NCBI GenBank assembly: GCA_900544945.1
Contig: UQXG01000052.1
Coordinates: 1 to 13,365, forward strand
Length of the DNA stretch: 13,365 bases
Origin: an uncultured Eubacteriales bacterium
GTDB taxonomy: Bacteria; Bacillota; Clostridia; Oscillospirales; Oscillospiraceae
Direction of reading: 5' to 3'
The notes below the pieces were generated by a model that did no database searches, had not been told where the DNA came from, and saw only the letters and a list, made by a program, of their open reading frames with translations. Below are positions 1 through 6,148 of the stretch, one piece after another. Positions within the stretch are counted from its first letter, which is position 1. The number at the start of each line of letters is the position of its first letter. The translations under genes and the position numbers were made by a program.

Positions 1-10
1 GCCCTTCAGG

Positions 11-41
11 CAATTAAAATCTTTTTTAAAGATTTTAATTG
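11..41. repeat. AT-rich perfect inverted repeat
   Basis: Arms at 11-24 and 28-41 are a perfect 14-bp inverted repeat (CAATTAAAATCTTT and its complement) around a TTT loop. It lies beyond the brnQ terminator. Neither strand has a separate T-run after the stem, so it is not a textbook terminator. It could be a transcript-end hairpin or a protein-binding dyad of the next locus to the left; no gene in the window explains it. Confidence 0.5.
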
Positions 42-81
42 GAGTTCAGTATGAGGAAAACCATATAAGATGGGAAAATGT

Positions 82-126
82 AAAAAAGATGTCCCTGCGG
101 AGCTAATCCGCAGGGACATCTTTTTT
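82..126 (-). terminator. Intrinsic terminator of brnQ, possibly bidirectional
   Basis: A perfect 20-bp stem (82-101 pairing with 107-126) with a 5-nt loop. The stem has a GC-rich core (GTCCCTGCGG) and A/T ends, so each strand reads a GC stem ending in six T. It starts at the stop codon of brnQ (125-127), the expected place for its rho-independent terminator. The symmetry would also stop transcription arriving from the left. Confidence 0.88.
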
Positions 127-1471
127 ACGCTTTTTTCTTTGCCAGCAGGAGCCCTGCCAGGAAGCCGATGGCGGCGGGGAGAATCCAGCCCAGACCCAGA
201 TCGTACAGGGGCAGGATGTTCCCGGCGAAGGCTTTCAGTCCGGCAAGCACCCGGCTTCCGGGAATCATGCCGGAAACAGCGCCGATCATGTCGAACACCG
301 CGGCAATCAGGGTAAAGGCGGTGGTGGTGCGATAGACGGTCGGATTGGTGCCGATGAACTTTCCGGACAGGGACAGCAGAATCAGGGTGATGGCCAGAGG
401 ATACAGGAACATCAGCACCGGCACGCACCAGGATACGATGGTGGTCAGGCCGAAATTGGCGATGCCGAAGGAGACCAGACTGAACACCACTGCCCAGACG
501 GTATACCCCGGCCCCTTGGGGAACATATCCACAAAGGCCTTGGAGCAGCTGGTAACAAGACCGATGGCGGTTTTCAGGCAGGCGAAGGTGACAATCAGGG
601 TCATGAGCACCGAACCCGCGGAGCGGAAATAGTGGTTTGCGATGGTACCCAGCACCGTGCCGCCGTTGTCCGCACCGGCGCAGACAGGGGCGCTCTGGGC
701 GCAGATCAGGGTGATGAACAGGTAGATGAGCCCCATGAACAGACAGCTGAAAATACCCGCCTTGGCGGTGTTCACCGCCACCCGTTCCGGCTGGGAAATG
801 CCGTTTTTCCGGACAACATCAATGACCACGATGCCGAAGGCCAGACCGGCCAGGGCATCCAGGGTGTTATAGCCCTCCAGAAAGCCCCGGAAGAAGGCGG
901 AGCCGGAGGAAGCATAGCTTTCTGCCGGAGTCACGGCGGAAATGGAACTGCTGGGCTTTGCCAGAGCGGCAATGACCAGCACTGCCAGAAATACCAGGAA
1001 CACCGGATTCAGCCATTTTCCGATCCAGGTCATAATTCCGCCGGGCTTCAGGGAGAAATAGAGTACCACGGCAAAGAAGGCCAGGGAGAACAGTGCCAGA
1101 TACAGCCGCTCCCCCTCCTGGGGCAGCAGGTTTACCGCCCCCACGGAGAAAGCGGTGCTGGCGCACCGGGGAATGGCGAACAGAGGCCCGATGGTCAGAT
1201 ACAGCAGGGTGCAGAAAAACAGACTGTACTTTCGGGACACCCGCTGGGATAGCTCCACCACGCCCTCGCTGCGGCTGAGGCCTAAGCCCACCACTGCCAG
1301 CATGGGAATGCCCACGGCGGTGATGAACACACCGGCAAAGGCGCTCCACATATTGCTTCCTGCGTCCAGACCCACCTTTGCCGGGAAAATCAGATTTCCG
1401 GCTCCGAAAAACATGCCGAACAGCATACTGGTGATAACAACAGTTTCCTTCAGCGTCAAATCTCGCTTCAT
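125..1471 (-). CDS. brnQ: Branched-chain amino acid carrier, LIVCS family
   Basis: Integral membrane symporter for leucine, isoleucine and valine uptake, driven by Na+ or H+ (BrnQ/LIVCS family). The 448-aa length is typical. The N-terminus (MKRDLTLKETVVITSMLFGM) runs into the family signature FGAGNLIFPAKVGLDAG at about residues 21-37. The rest is a series of about 12 hydrophobic segments separated by short polar loops, including IGPLFAIPRCAST near residue 97 and a hydrophobic C-terminal hairpin ending in LLLAKKKA. The ATG start has GGAGGGG (1477-1483 on the complement) 5 nt upstream. The gene is monocistronic: a strong terminator overlaps its stop and a divergent XRE regulator lies upstream. 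The shared intergenic region holds operator-like repeats, so control by that neighbour is plausible but inferred. The exact substrate and coupling ion cannot be read from the sequence. Confidence 0.93.
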   Translation of the reverse strand: MKRDLTLKETVVITSMLFGMFFGAGNLIFPAKVGLDAGSNMWSAFAGVFITAVGIPMLAVVGLGLSRSEGVVELSQRVSRKYSLFFCTLLYLTIGPLFAIPRCASTAFSVGAVNLLPQEGERLYLALFSLAFFAVVLYFSLKPGGIMTWIGKWLNPVFLVFLAVLVIAALAKPSSSISAVTPAESYASSGSAFFRGFLEGYNTLDALAGLAFGIVVIDVVRKNGISQPERVAVNTAKAGIFSCLFMGLIYLFITLICAQSAPVCAGADNGGTVLGTIANHYFRSAGSVLMTLIVTFACLKTAIGLVTSCSKAFVDMFPKGPGYTVWAVVFSLVSFGIANFGLTTIVSWCVPVLMFLYPLAITLILLSLSGKFIGTNPTVYRTTTAFTLIAAVFDMIGAVSGMIPGSRVLAGLKAFAGNILPLYDLGLGWILPAAIGFLAGLLLAKKKA

Positions 1472-1528
1472 AGAATCCCCTCCACTTCTTGATAGCTGTT
1501 ATCTTATCGGATGAGGATGAGATTTCCT

Positions 1529-1653
1529 TTTAAGAAACTTTTTCATCAAAAAGTTTCCTGATAATAGACAAATCCGGAAAAATGTGATAGGATAGGAAAA
1601 CCGGCGGGAAAACCGACGGAATCCGATGAAAAGTTGATTGTTAAGAAACTTTT
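1529..1653. promoter_or_regulatory. Operator-like dyads in the brnQ/XRE divergent region
   Basis: The 13-mer TTAAGAAACTTTT occurs identically at 1530-1542 and 1641-1653. The first copy belongs to a perfect 10-bp inverted repeat, GAAACTTTTT-catc-AAAAAGTTTC (1534-1557). The second belongs to AAAAGTT-N11-AACTTTT (1629-1653) and runs directly into the GGAGG ribosome binding site of the regulator gene. Four AAACTTTT-like half-sites in a short divergent region next to an HTH regulator fit binding sites for that regulator (inference). The first dyad could instead form a hairpin in the brnQ leader. Confidence 0.5.
1565..1593 (+). promoter_or_regulatory. Sigma-A-type promoter for the XRE regulator
   Basis: A -35 TAGACA (1565-1570; 5/6 match), a 17-bp spacer and a -10 TAGGAT (1588-1593; 4/6) preceded by TGA, giving an extended -10. 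Transcription would start near 1600, leaving a leader of about 60 nt that includes the second AAACTTTT dyad just before the ribosome binding site. Confidence 0.55.
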
Positions 1654-1663
1654 GGAGGGAGCT

Positions 1664-2371
1664 ATGGCACAGATCAGTCACGAGATCGGAAAACGTATCC
1701 GAGCCTTCCGGAAATCCCGGCATATGACCCTGGAGGAAATGGCCCGAATTCTTTGCAAGAACAAGTCCACCCTATCAAAATACGAAACCGGGGAAATTGT
1801 TCTGGATATTGAGACAATGTACGATATTTCCCGGGCTTTGGGCATTCATGTGGAGCAGCTTCTCTACTGTACGCCAGACCGGGTTCCCATTCAGACCACC
1901 GGCGTCCAAACGAATTTTTTCACCGGACTGACTCAGTTTTACGGCTATTACTATGATGGACGGGTGAACCGGATTGTTCCGGCGGTGTTTGAGGTGCTGC
2001 TCCTTTCGGAGGATCACCAGTACAAGATCATGATGTATATGAACTTTACGGATTTTGACAGCTATCAGAACTGCGGCACTGCCTGCTGGGGCTACATGGA
2101 GCACTACGATGCCATCACCAACATCACCCTGACCAGCCAGGATACCCCCATGGAGCGGGCCTTCTGCCAGATTTTAGCCACCCAGACCACCCAGGATACC
2201 ATCTGGGGGCTGTTCACCGGCCTGTCCGTCCGGCCCATGATGCCTGTGGCCATCAAAATGCTGTTTTCCAAAAAACGGCTGAATATGGACGATGCCCTGA
2301 TTCAGAAGCTCAAGGTTATGAAGGAGGATATCCGGCTGATGAAAATGTATAATATGATGACGGTGCTGTAA
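1664..2371 (+). CDS. XRE-family helix-turn-helix transcriptional regulator
   Basis: DNA-binding regulator of 235 aa. An N-terminal XRE/Cro-type HTH covers about residues 6-62: IGKRIRAFRKSRHMTLEEMA, then the recognition-helix region NKSTLSKYETGE, then the closing helices MYDISRALGIHVEQLL. The remaining ~170 residues (FYGYYYDGRVNRIVPAVFEV and on) match no ligand domain I recognise; they are rich in aromatics and Met and probably sense or multimerise. I chose the ATG at 1664 because GGAGG (1654-1658) lies 5 nt before it. An in-frame TTG at 1634 would add ten residues but lacks a good ribosome binding site and would place the SD inside the gene. It is transcribed divergently from brnQ, so autoregulation and control of brnQ are reasonable guesses. 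Its TAA stop touches the left edge of repeat copy A. Confidence 0.85.
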   Translation: MAQISHEIGKRIRAFRKSRHMTLEEMARILCKNKSTLSKYETGEIVLDIETMYDISRALGIHVEQLLYCTPDRVPIQTTGVQTNFFTGLTQFYGYYYDGRVNRIVPAVFEVLLLSEDHQYKIMMYMNFTDFDSYQNCGTACWGYMEHYDAITNITLTSQDTPMERAFCQILATQTTQDTIWGLFTGLSVRPMMPVAIKMLFSKKRLNMDDALIQKLKVMKEDIRLMKMYNMMTVL

Positions 2372-2810
2372 AAAGTCCGCAAAACACGTTGCCTTTGCGA
2401 ACCAGTGGTTAAGTGGTGTGGAAATTCCATTCAAGTGTCAGGATACTTCCCGGCGAAGCGCAAAGCCCCCCTTGTGTAAAGGGGGGCAAAAGGCTCCCCT
2501 TGCTGACCAAGGGTGGTGCTCCGCGCAGCGAATTAGGATATTGATGATTGCCAGTGGCAATCATACCATAATTCATGCTGTCTCGTGCGTCCCCCGCAAG
2601 CACGAGACTGAGGGGATCAGAACTCCGCCTTTCTGAGCACTTCCAATAAAGCACGGTTTGACAATCCCTCAGTCAAAAATCAAAGATTTTTGCCAGCAGT
2701 ACATTGTGGTATGACTGCCACCGGCAGTCATGGTAATTTTGATTCGCTGCGCGGAGCACCACCCTTTACACAAGGGAGCCGTTGGATGCTCCCGCACCAG
2801 TGCGTTTTTC
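2370..2810. repeat. Composite intergenic hairpin repeat, copy A
   Basis: About 440 bp filling most of the gap between two convergent genes; no convincing gene in it. It matches copy C (6741-7096) in the same orientation, with 90 identical bases at 2685-2774 versus 6968-7057. Hairpins in order: GCCCCCCTT/AAGGGGGGC (2465-2487), ATGATTGCCA-g-TGGCAATCAT (2544-2564), GTCTCGTGC/GCACGAGAC (2580-2608), CAAAAATC/GATTTTTG (2674-2692) and ATGACTGCC-acc-GGCAGTCAT (2711-2731). Compared with copy C, two segments are extra or substituted (about 2514-2577 and 2622-2657). A 22-bp perfect inverted repeat joins 2512-2533 to 2742-2763. This resembles non-autonomous, REP/MITE-like intergenic repeats; no transposase is present. 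Confidence 0.85.
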
Positions 2811-2863
2811 GATGTTTCTCAGAAGACCCGGAAAACTGTACCACATTCGCTTTTTGACAGTTT

Positions 2864-2894
2864 CAAGGCGCGGTGCTTTTCGCACCGCGCCTTG
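2864..2894 (-). terminator. GC-rich hairpin behind the DUF1846 gene
   Basis: A perfect 13-bp stem (CAAGGCGCGGTGC, 2864-2876, with 2882-2894) and a 5-nt loop, starting 10 nt past the DUF1846 stop codon. Position and strength suggest the transcript end, but the following bases on the minus strand (GAAACTGTCAAAAAG) lack a U-run, so it is not a canonical intrinsic terminator. Confidence 0.55.
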
Positions 2895-2904
2895 CCGATT
2901 GGAT

Positions 2905-4371
2905 TCAGCCCTTGTACTGGGGCTCGCAGGTCAGATTCACGCCCAGTCGGCGGAAGGTTCGCTCGTCCACCGGGGACAGAATCACCGAGGAATGCACCTC
3001 GCAGCCCCGGAGCTTGTCCAGCTGCTCCATGGCACATTCCGCCATGGGATTGGTGGCGGCGCTGATGGACAGGGCAATCAGGGTTTCGTCGGTATGCAGC
3101 CGGGGATTCCGGTTGCCCAGGTGGGCAACCTTCAGATGCTGGATGGGATCCAGGGCGGCAGGGGAGATGAGATGCAGATCGCTGTGCATTCCTCCCAGTG
3201 CTTTCAGAGCATTCAGCAGCAATGCGGAGGAGGCGCCCAGCAGGGCAGAGGTCTTACCGGTGACGATGGTGCCGTCGGGCAGCTCCATGGCGGCGGCAGG
3301 GGCGCCGGTTTCCTCGGCGCGCTTCAGAGCGGGAGCCACAACCCGCCGGTCGGCAGGGGAGACCCCCGCCTTCTTCATGAGCAAATCCAGCTTCCGCAGA
3401 GCGTCCTCCACCTGCTTGCCCCGCTTCTGGTCGCACAGAGCCTCATAATACCGGCGGATGATCTCCTGACGGGAGGCCTTGCAGACCGCTTCGTCATCCA
3501 CGATGCAGTTTCCCGCCATGTTCACGCCCATGTCCGTGGGGGACTTATAGGGGCAGTGCCCCAGAATTTTCTCGAAAATCGCCACAAGAACGGGGAAGGC
3601 TTCCACATCCCGGTTGTAGTTAACGGTGGTAACTCCGTAGGCTTCCAGGTGGAAGGGGTCGATCATATTCACGTCGTTCAGGTCGGCGGTGGCGGCCTCA
3701 TAGGCCAGGTTCACCGGGTGATTCAGGGGCAGATTCCAGATGGGGAAGGTCTCGAATTTGGCGTAGCCCGCGGTGATGCCCCGGATGTGCTCGTGATACA
3801 GCTGGCTCAGGCAGGTGGCCAGCTTGCCGCTGCCGGGGCCGGGGGCGGTAACTACCACCAGGGAACGGGAGGTTTCAATATAGTCGTTCTTGCCGAAGCC
3901 CTCATCGCTGACGATCAGGGAAGTGTTGGCAGGGTAGCCGGGGATGCCGTAGTGGTGATAAACCCGGATGCCCAGCCCTTCCAGCCGGGACTGGAAAGCC
4001 AGAGCCAGAGGCTGGTCATGGAACCGGGTGAGCACTACGCTGGAAACGTAGAGCCCAAAGCTGCGAAATACGTCGATCAGACGAATTACGTCCCGGTCGT
4101 AGGTAATGCCCAGGTCGCCCCGAACCTTGTTTTTCTCAATGTCATCGGCGTTGATGGCGATGACCATTTCCACCTGCTCCTTTAATTGCAGGAGCATCCG
4201 CAGCTTGCTGTCCGGCTGAAAGCCGGGGAGCACCCGGGAAGCGTGGTTGTCATCGTAGAGCTTGCCGCCGAACTCCAGGTACAGCTTGCCGCCAAACTGG
4301 GCGATCCGCTGGCGGATGTGCTCGGACTGGGTTTGCAGGTATTTCTCGTTATCAAATGCTGCTGCCGTCAT
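2905..4371 (-). CDS. DUF1846 family protein of unknown function
   Basis: A 488-aa soluble protein that I recognise as a full-length member of the DUF1846 family, widespread in Firmicutes. No biochemical role is established that I know of. Family-like stretches are QRIAQFGGKLYLEFGGKLYDDNHASRVLPG near the N-terminus, EMVIAINADDIEKNKVRGDLG (about 68-88), VVTAPGPGSGK (about 173-183), NLAYEAATADLNDVNMIDPFHL in the middle and SPTDMGVNMAG after it. The segment G178-P-G-S-G-K183-L resembles a nucleotide-binding P-loop but lacks the usual Ser/Thr after Lys, so ATP or GTP binding is only a possibility. There is no signal peptide and no membrane segment, so it is probably cytosolic. The ATG has AGAGGCG about 8 nt upstream. 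The gene stands alone, with hairpin repeats on both sides. Confidence 0.85.
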   Translation of the reverse strand: MTAAAFDNEKYLQTQSEHIRQRIAQFGGKLYLEFGGKLYDDNHASRVLPGFQPDSKLRMLLQLKEQVEMVIAINADDIEKNKVRGDLGITYDRDVIRLIDVFRSFGLYVSSVVLTRFHDQPLALAFQSRLEGLGIRVYHHYGIPGYPANTSLIVSDEGFGKNDYIETSRSLVVVTAPGPGSGKLATCLSQLYHEHIRGITAGYAKFETFPIWNLPLNHPVNLAYEAATADLNDVNMIDPFHLEAYGVTTVNYNRDVEAFPVLVAIFEKILGHCPYKSPTDMGVNMAGNCIVDDEAVCKASRQEIIRRYYEALCDQKRGKQVEDALRKLDLLMKKAGVSPADRRVVAPALKRAEETGAPAAAMELPDGTIVTGKTSALLGASSALLLNALKALGGMHSDLHLISPAALDPIQHLKVAHLGNRNPRLHTDETLIALSISAATNPMAECAMEQLDKLRGCEVHSSVILSPVDERTFRRLGVNLTCEPQYKG

Positions 4372-4403
4372 TTGCTTCGCCTCTTTCTCAAATCATACCC
4401 CGT

Positions 4404-4433
4404 TATTCTACTCCATCCGACAGAAAATAGCAA
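4404..4433 (-). promoter_or_regulatory. Possible promoter of the DUF1846 gene
   Basis: On the complement, TTGCTA (4428-4433; 4/6) and TAGAAT (4404-4409; 5/6) are 18 bp apart, ending 32 bp upstream of the ATG. A TATAAT further up (4460-4465 complement) lacks a good -35, so this pair is preferred but modest. Confidence 0.35.
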
Positions 4434-4473
4434 GAAATTTTCACGTCCGGAAGGACAGTATTATAATGTAAAA

Positions 4474-4494
4474 TGCAGAATGCAGAATGCAAAA
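4474..4494. repeat. Heptamer tandem repeat
   Basis: Three head-to-tail 7-mers, TGCAGAA, TGCAGAA and TGCAAAA, at the left edge of repeat block B. They may mark the boundary of an inserted element or simply be slipped-strand repeats; no function is evident. Confidence 0.7.
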
Positions 4495-4510
4495 TGAGGA
4501 CGTGGATAGG

Positions 4511-4790
4511 AGATGCCAGTGTGAACCGGTACTCACACTGGTGTGGCAATCTCCAGGTTCTTCCAAGAACCTCCGTACAACGCATGTCATTGCGAACCAG
4601 TGCGCACACTGGTGTGGCAATCCGTTTCCCAAAGCCTTCTCCTGAGAAGAGTGGTGCTCCGCGGGTGAATCAAAATCGAAATGACTGCCAGTGGCAGTCA
4701 TACCTTAATGTAGCGCAGACTGGCGTGGTAATTCGCATCCCTAAGCCATCCCTTCCGGGGAAGGTGGAATGGCGCGGCCGTGAGCGATCC
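4511..4790. repeat. Intergenic hairpin repeat block B
   Basis: Non-coding DNA between the DUF1846 and thioredoxin genes, made of related units. An identical 18-mer, CACACTGGTGTGGCAATC, lies at 4534-4551 and 4605-4622; a diverged third copy starts near 4713 (GCAGACTGGCGTGGTAATTC). Each of the first two units forms a stem with CCAGTG to its left (9 bp, 4516-4524 with 4533-4541). Further hairpins: AGGTTCTT/AAGAACCT (4555-4572), CTTCTC/GAGAAG (about 4637-4650), and ATGACTGCCA-g-TGGCAGTCAT (4681-4701), the last preceded by GTGGTGCTCCGCG as in copy A. Blocks A and C begin with a diverged form of the same GCGAACCAGTG...GTGTGG unit. I see no gene here. Confidence 0.8.
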
Positions 4791-4802
4791 CATGGACAAA
4801 AT

Positions 4803-4830
4803 TCGTGGACGATGTCCACATCGTCCACGA
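4803..4830 (-). terminator. Second hairpin downstream of thioredoxin
   Basis: A perfect 13-bp inverted repeat (TCGTGGACGATGT / ACATCGTCCACGA) with only two central bases. Read on the minus strand it is followed by ATTTTG, a short U-stretch, so it may back up the hairpin next to the thioredoxin stop. It could instead be a binding palindrome. Confidence 0.45.
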
Positions 4831-4844
4831 GCGCAATATACTGT

Positions 4845-4875
4845 CAAGGCACACCGCAAAATGCGGTGTGCCTTG
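4845..4875 (-). terminator. Hairpin at the thioredoxin gene 3' end
   Basis: A perfect 14-bp stem (CAAGGCACACCGCA and its complement) with a 3-nt loop, starting 7 nt after the thioredoxin stop codon. The next bases on the minus strand (ACAGTATATT) are not a U-run. It is probably the transcript end by position, but not a standard intrinsic terminator by itself. Confidence 0.6.
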
Positions 4876-4882
4876 GTATCTT

Positions 4883-5188
4883 TCAAAGCAGTGCCAGAAT
4901 TTCCTCTTTCGGACTTGCGCCGATGGACTTTTTCACCACCTGGCCGTTCTGGAAGACCAGTAAGGTGGGGATGCTGGCAATCCGGTAGGAAACGGCAAGC
5001 TCCACTTCCTCATCCACGTTGACCTTGCCCACCACAATGTCCTCACGCTCCTGGGCGATCTCCTCCACAATGGGACCTACCATCCGGCAGGGGCCGCACC
5101 AGGGCGCCCAGAAGTCCAGCAGCACCTTCTGCCTGGCCTTCAGCACCACTTCCTCAAAATTGTCCTTGGTAACGGTAATCACAGACAT
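4883..5188 (-). CDS. trxA: Thioredoxin
   Basis: A small cytosolic dithiol/disulfide oxidoreductase of 101 aa that reduces protein disulfides and is itself recycled by thioredoxin reductase, which is not encoded here. The full thioredoxin fold is readable: FWAPWCGPCRM with active-site Cys31 and Cys34, the buried Asp25 in the strand before it, and the cis-proline loop ASIPT with Pro74, then LLVFQNGQVVKKSIGA. The length is slightly under the usual ~105 aa because the last helix ends early (EEILALL). There is no signal peptide. The ATG has AGGAGG about 7 nt upstream and a strong promoter behind it. The gene is monocistronic and divergent from the TrmH-type methyltransferase gene. The family is certain; the name trxA is by convention, since there may be paralogs elsewhere. 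Confidence 0.94.
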   Translation of the reverse strand: MSVITVTKDNFEEVVLKARQKVLLDFWAPWCGPCRMVGPIVEEIAQEREDIVVGKVNVDEEVELAVSYRIASIPTLLVFQNGQVVKKSIGASPKEEILALL

Positions 5189-5220
5189 ATATCGTTCCTC
5201 CTTGGTATTTTTCTGCTTTT

Positions 5221-5249
5221 ATTATACCCCATTCGCCAAGAAGTGACCA
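5221..5249 (-). promoter_or_regulatory. Promoter of the thioredoxin gene
   Basis: On the complement, a perfect -10 TATAAT (5221-5226) sits 17 bp from a -35 TGGTCA (5244-5249; 4/6). Transcription would begin about 20 nt before the AGGAGG ribosome binding site. Confidence 0.65.
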
Positions 5250-5269
5250 GGGTGAAATCACGGAATACT

Positions 5270-5298
5270 TTGACTTTTGACGAAAAATCTGCTACCAT
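5270..5298 (+). promoter_or_regulatory. Promoter of the methyltransferase/editing-domain unit
   Basis: A -35 TTGACT (5270-5275; 5/6), a 17-bp spacer and a -10 TACCAT (5293-5298; 4/6), 27 bp before the ATG. It lies back to back with the thioredoxin promoter, so the two share a regulatory region of about 137 bp. Confidence 0.6.
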
Positions 5299-5325
5299 AG
5301 GGAAAACTATCAGGAAGGTGAAAAA

Positions 5326-6138
5326 ATGTCCCCTGTTGTGGAAATTACGTCCCTGGATGCTCCGGAGCTGGACGTGTATGCCCGGCTGACCGAGGCGCAG
5401 CTACTGAACCGATTTGAACCGGCAAAGGGAATGTTTATTGCGGAAAGCCCCAAGGTCATTCACCGGGCTCTGGACGCCGGCTGCCGGCCGGTGAGCCTGC
5501 TCATGGAGCGAAAGGACATCGACGGCTCCGCCCGGGAGATTCTGGCCCGATGCCCGGAAATTCCCGTGTACACCGCCGATGAGAGCGTCCTGTGCCAGCT
5601 GACAGGCTACCACCTGACCCGTGGGGTGCTGTGCGCCATGCGCCGCCCGGCTCTGCCCACATTGGAGGCGGTCTGCGAAAACGCCCGCCGGGTGGTGATT
5701 CTGGAAAACGTTCAGAATCCCACAAATGTGGGGGCTATTTTCCGCTCCGCCGCAGCCCTCGGCATGGACGCGGTGCTGCTGACCCCCGGATGCAGCAATC
5801 CCCTCTACCGCCGCAGCGCCCGGGTGAGCATGGGAACGGTGTTTCAGATTCCCTGGGCCTATACCGGGGATTGGCCGGAAACCGGCATGGAGCAGCTGAA
5901 AGCCCTGGGTTTCAAAACCGCCGCCCTGGCTCTCAGCGACAACTCCGTGTCCATTGACGACCCGACCCTCATGGGGGAGGAAAAGCTGGCCTTGCTTCTG
6001 GGCAGCGAAGGGGACGGCCTTACCGCCGAAACCATTGCCCACTGCGACTATACCGTGAAAATCCCCATGTTCCATGGGGTGGATTCTTTGAACGTGGCCG
6101 CTGCCAGCGCCGTTGCCTTCTGGCAGTTGAGAAAGTGA
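5326..6138 (+). CDS. TrmH/SpoU-type RNA 2'-O-methyltransferase
   Basis: A SPOUT-superfamily, SAM-dependent methyltransferase that puts a methyl on a ribose 2'-OH of rRNA or tRNA. At 270 aa it has the usual two-part form. An N-terminal RNA-binding domain (about 20-95) contains RFEPAKGMFIAESPKVIHRAL. A C-terminal knotted catalytic domain (about 120-270) carries all three motifs: NVQNPTNVGAIFR with Asn134 and Arg140 (motif 1), LLLGSEGDGL at about 223-232 (motif 2) and IPMFHGVDSLNVAAASAVAFW at about 246-266 with Ser254-Leu-Asn256 (motif 3). The catalytic residues are intact. The ATG follows AGGAAGGTG, with a promoter immediately upstream. The editing-domain gene starts 10 nt after its stop, so the two are probably co-transcribed. 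Which RNA position is modified cannot be read from the sequence; 23S rRNA is common for this subgroup. Confidence 0.9.
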   Translation: MSPVVEITSLDAPELDVYARLTEAQLLNRFEPAKGMFIAESPKVIHRALDAGCRPVSLLMERKDIDGSAREILARCPEIPVYTADESVLCQLTGYHLTRGVLCAMRRPALPTLEAVCENARRVVILENVQNPTNVGAIFRSAAALGMDAVLLTPGCSNPLYRRSARVSMGTVFQIPWAYTGDWPETGMEQLKALGFKTAALALSDNSVSIDDPTLMGEEKLALLLGSEGDGLTAETIAHCDYTVKIPMFHGVDSLNVAAASAVAFWQLRK

Positions 6139-6148
6139 GGAAACGATT

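Noticed and set aside
632..1252. Open frame on the plus strand opposite brnQ
   Set aside because: Antisense shadow rich in G, Q and H; the minus strand codes for a full-length transporter.
1634..1663. Upstream TTG start for the XRE regulator
   Set aside because: It would put the good GGAGG site inside the gene; the ATG at 1664 has ideal spacing and begins right before the HTH.
2418..3065. Short open frames in repeat copy A (and likewise in block B, 4473-4988)
   Set aside because: They translate hairpin repeats, have no ribosome binding site or conserved pattern, and exist on both strands.
2782..4185. Long open frame (467 codons) on the plus strand opposite the DUF1846 gene
   Set aside because: Rich in G, Q, H and V with no recognisable domain; it starts inside repeat copy A and overlaps a clear family member on the other strand.
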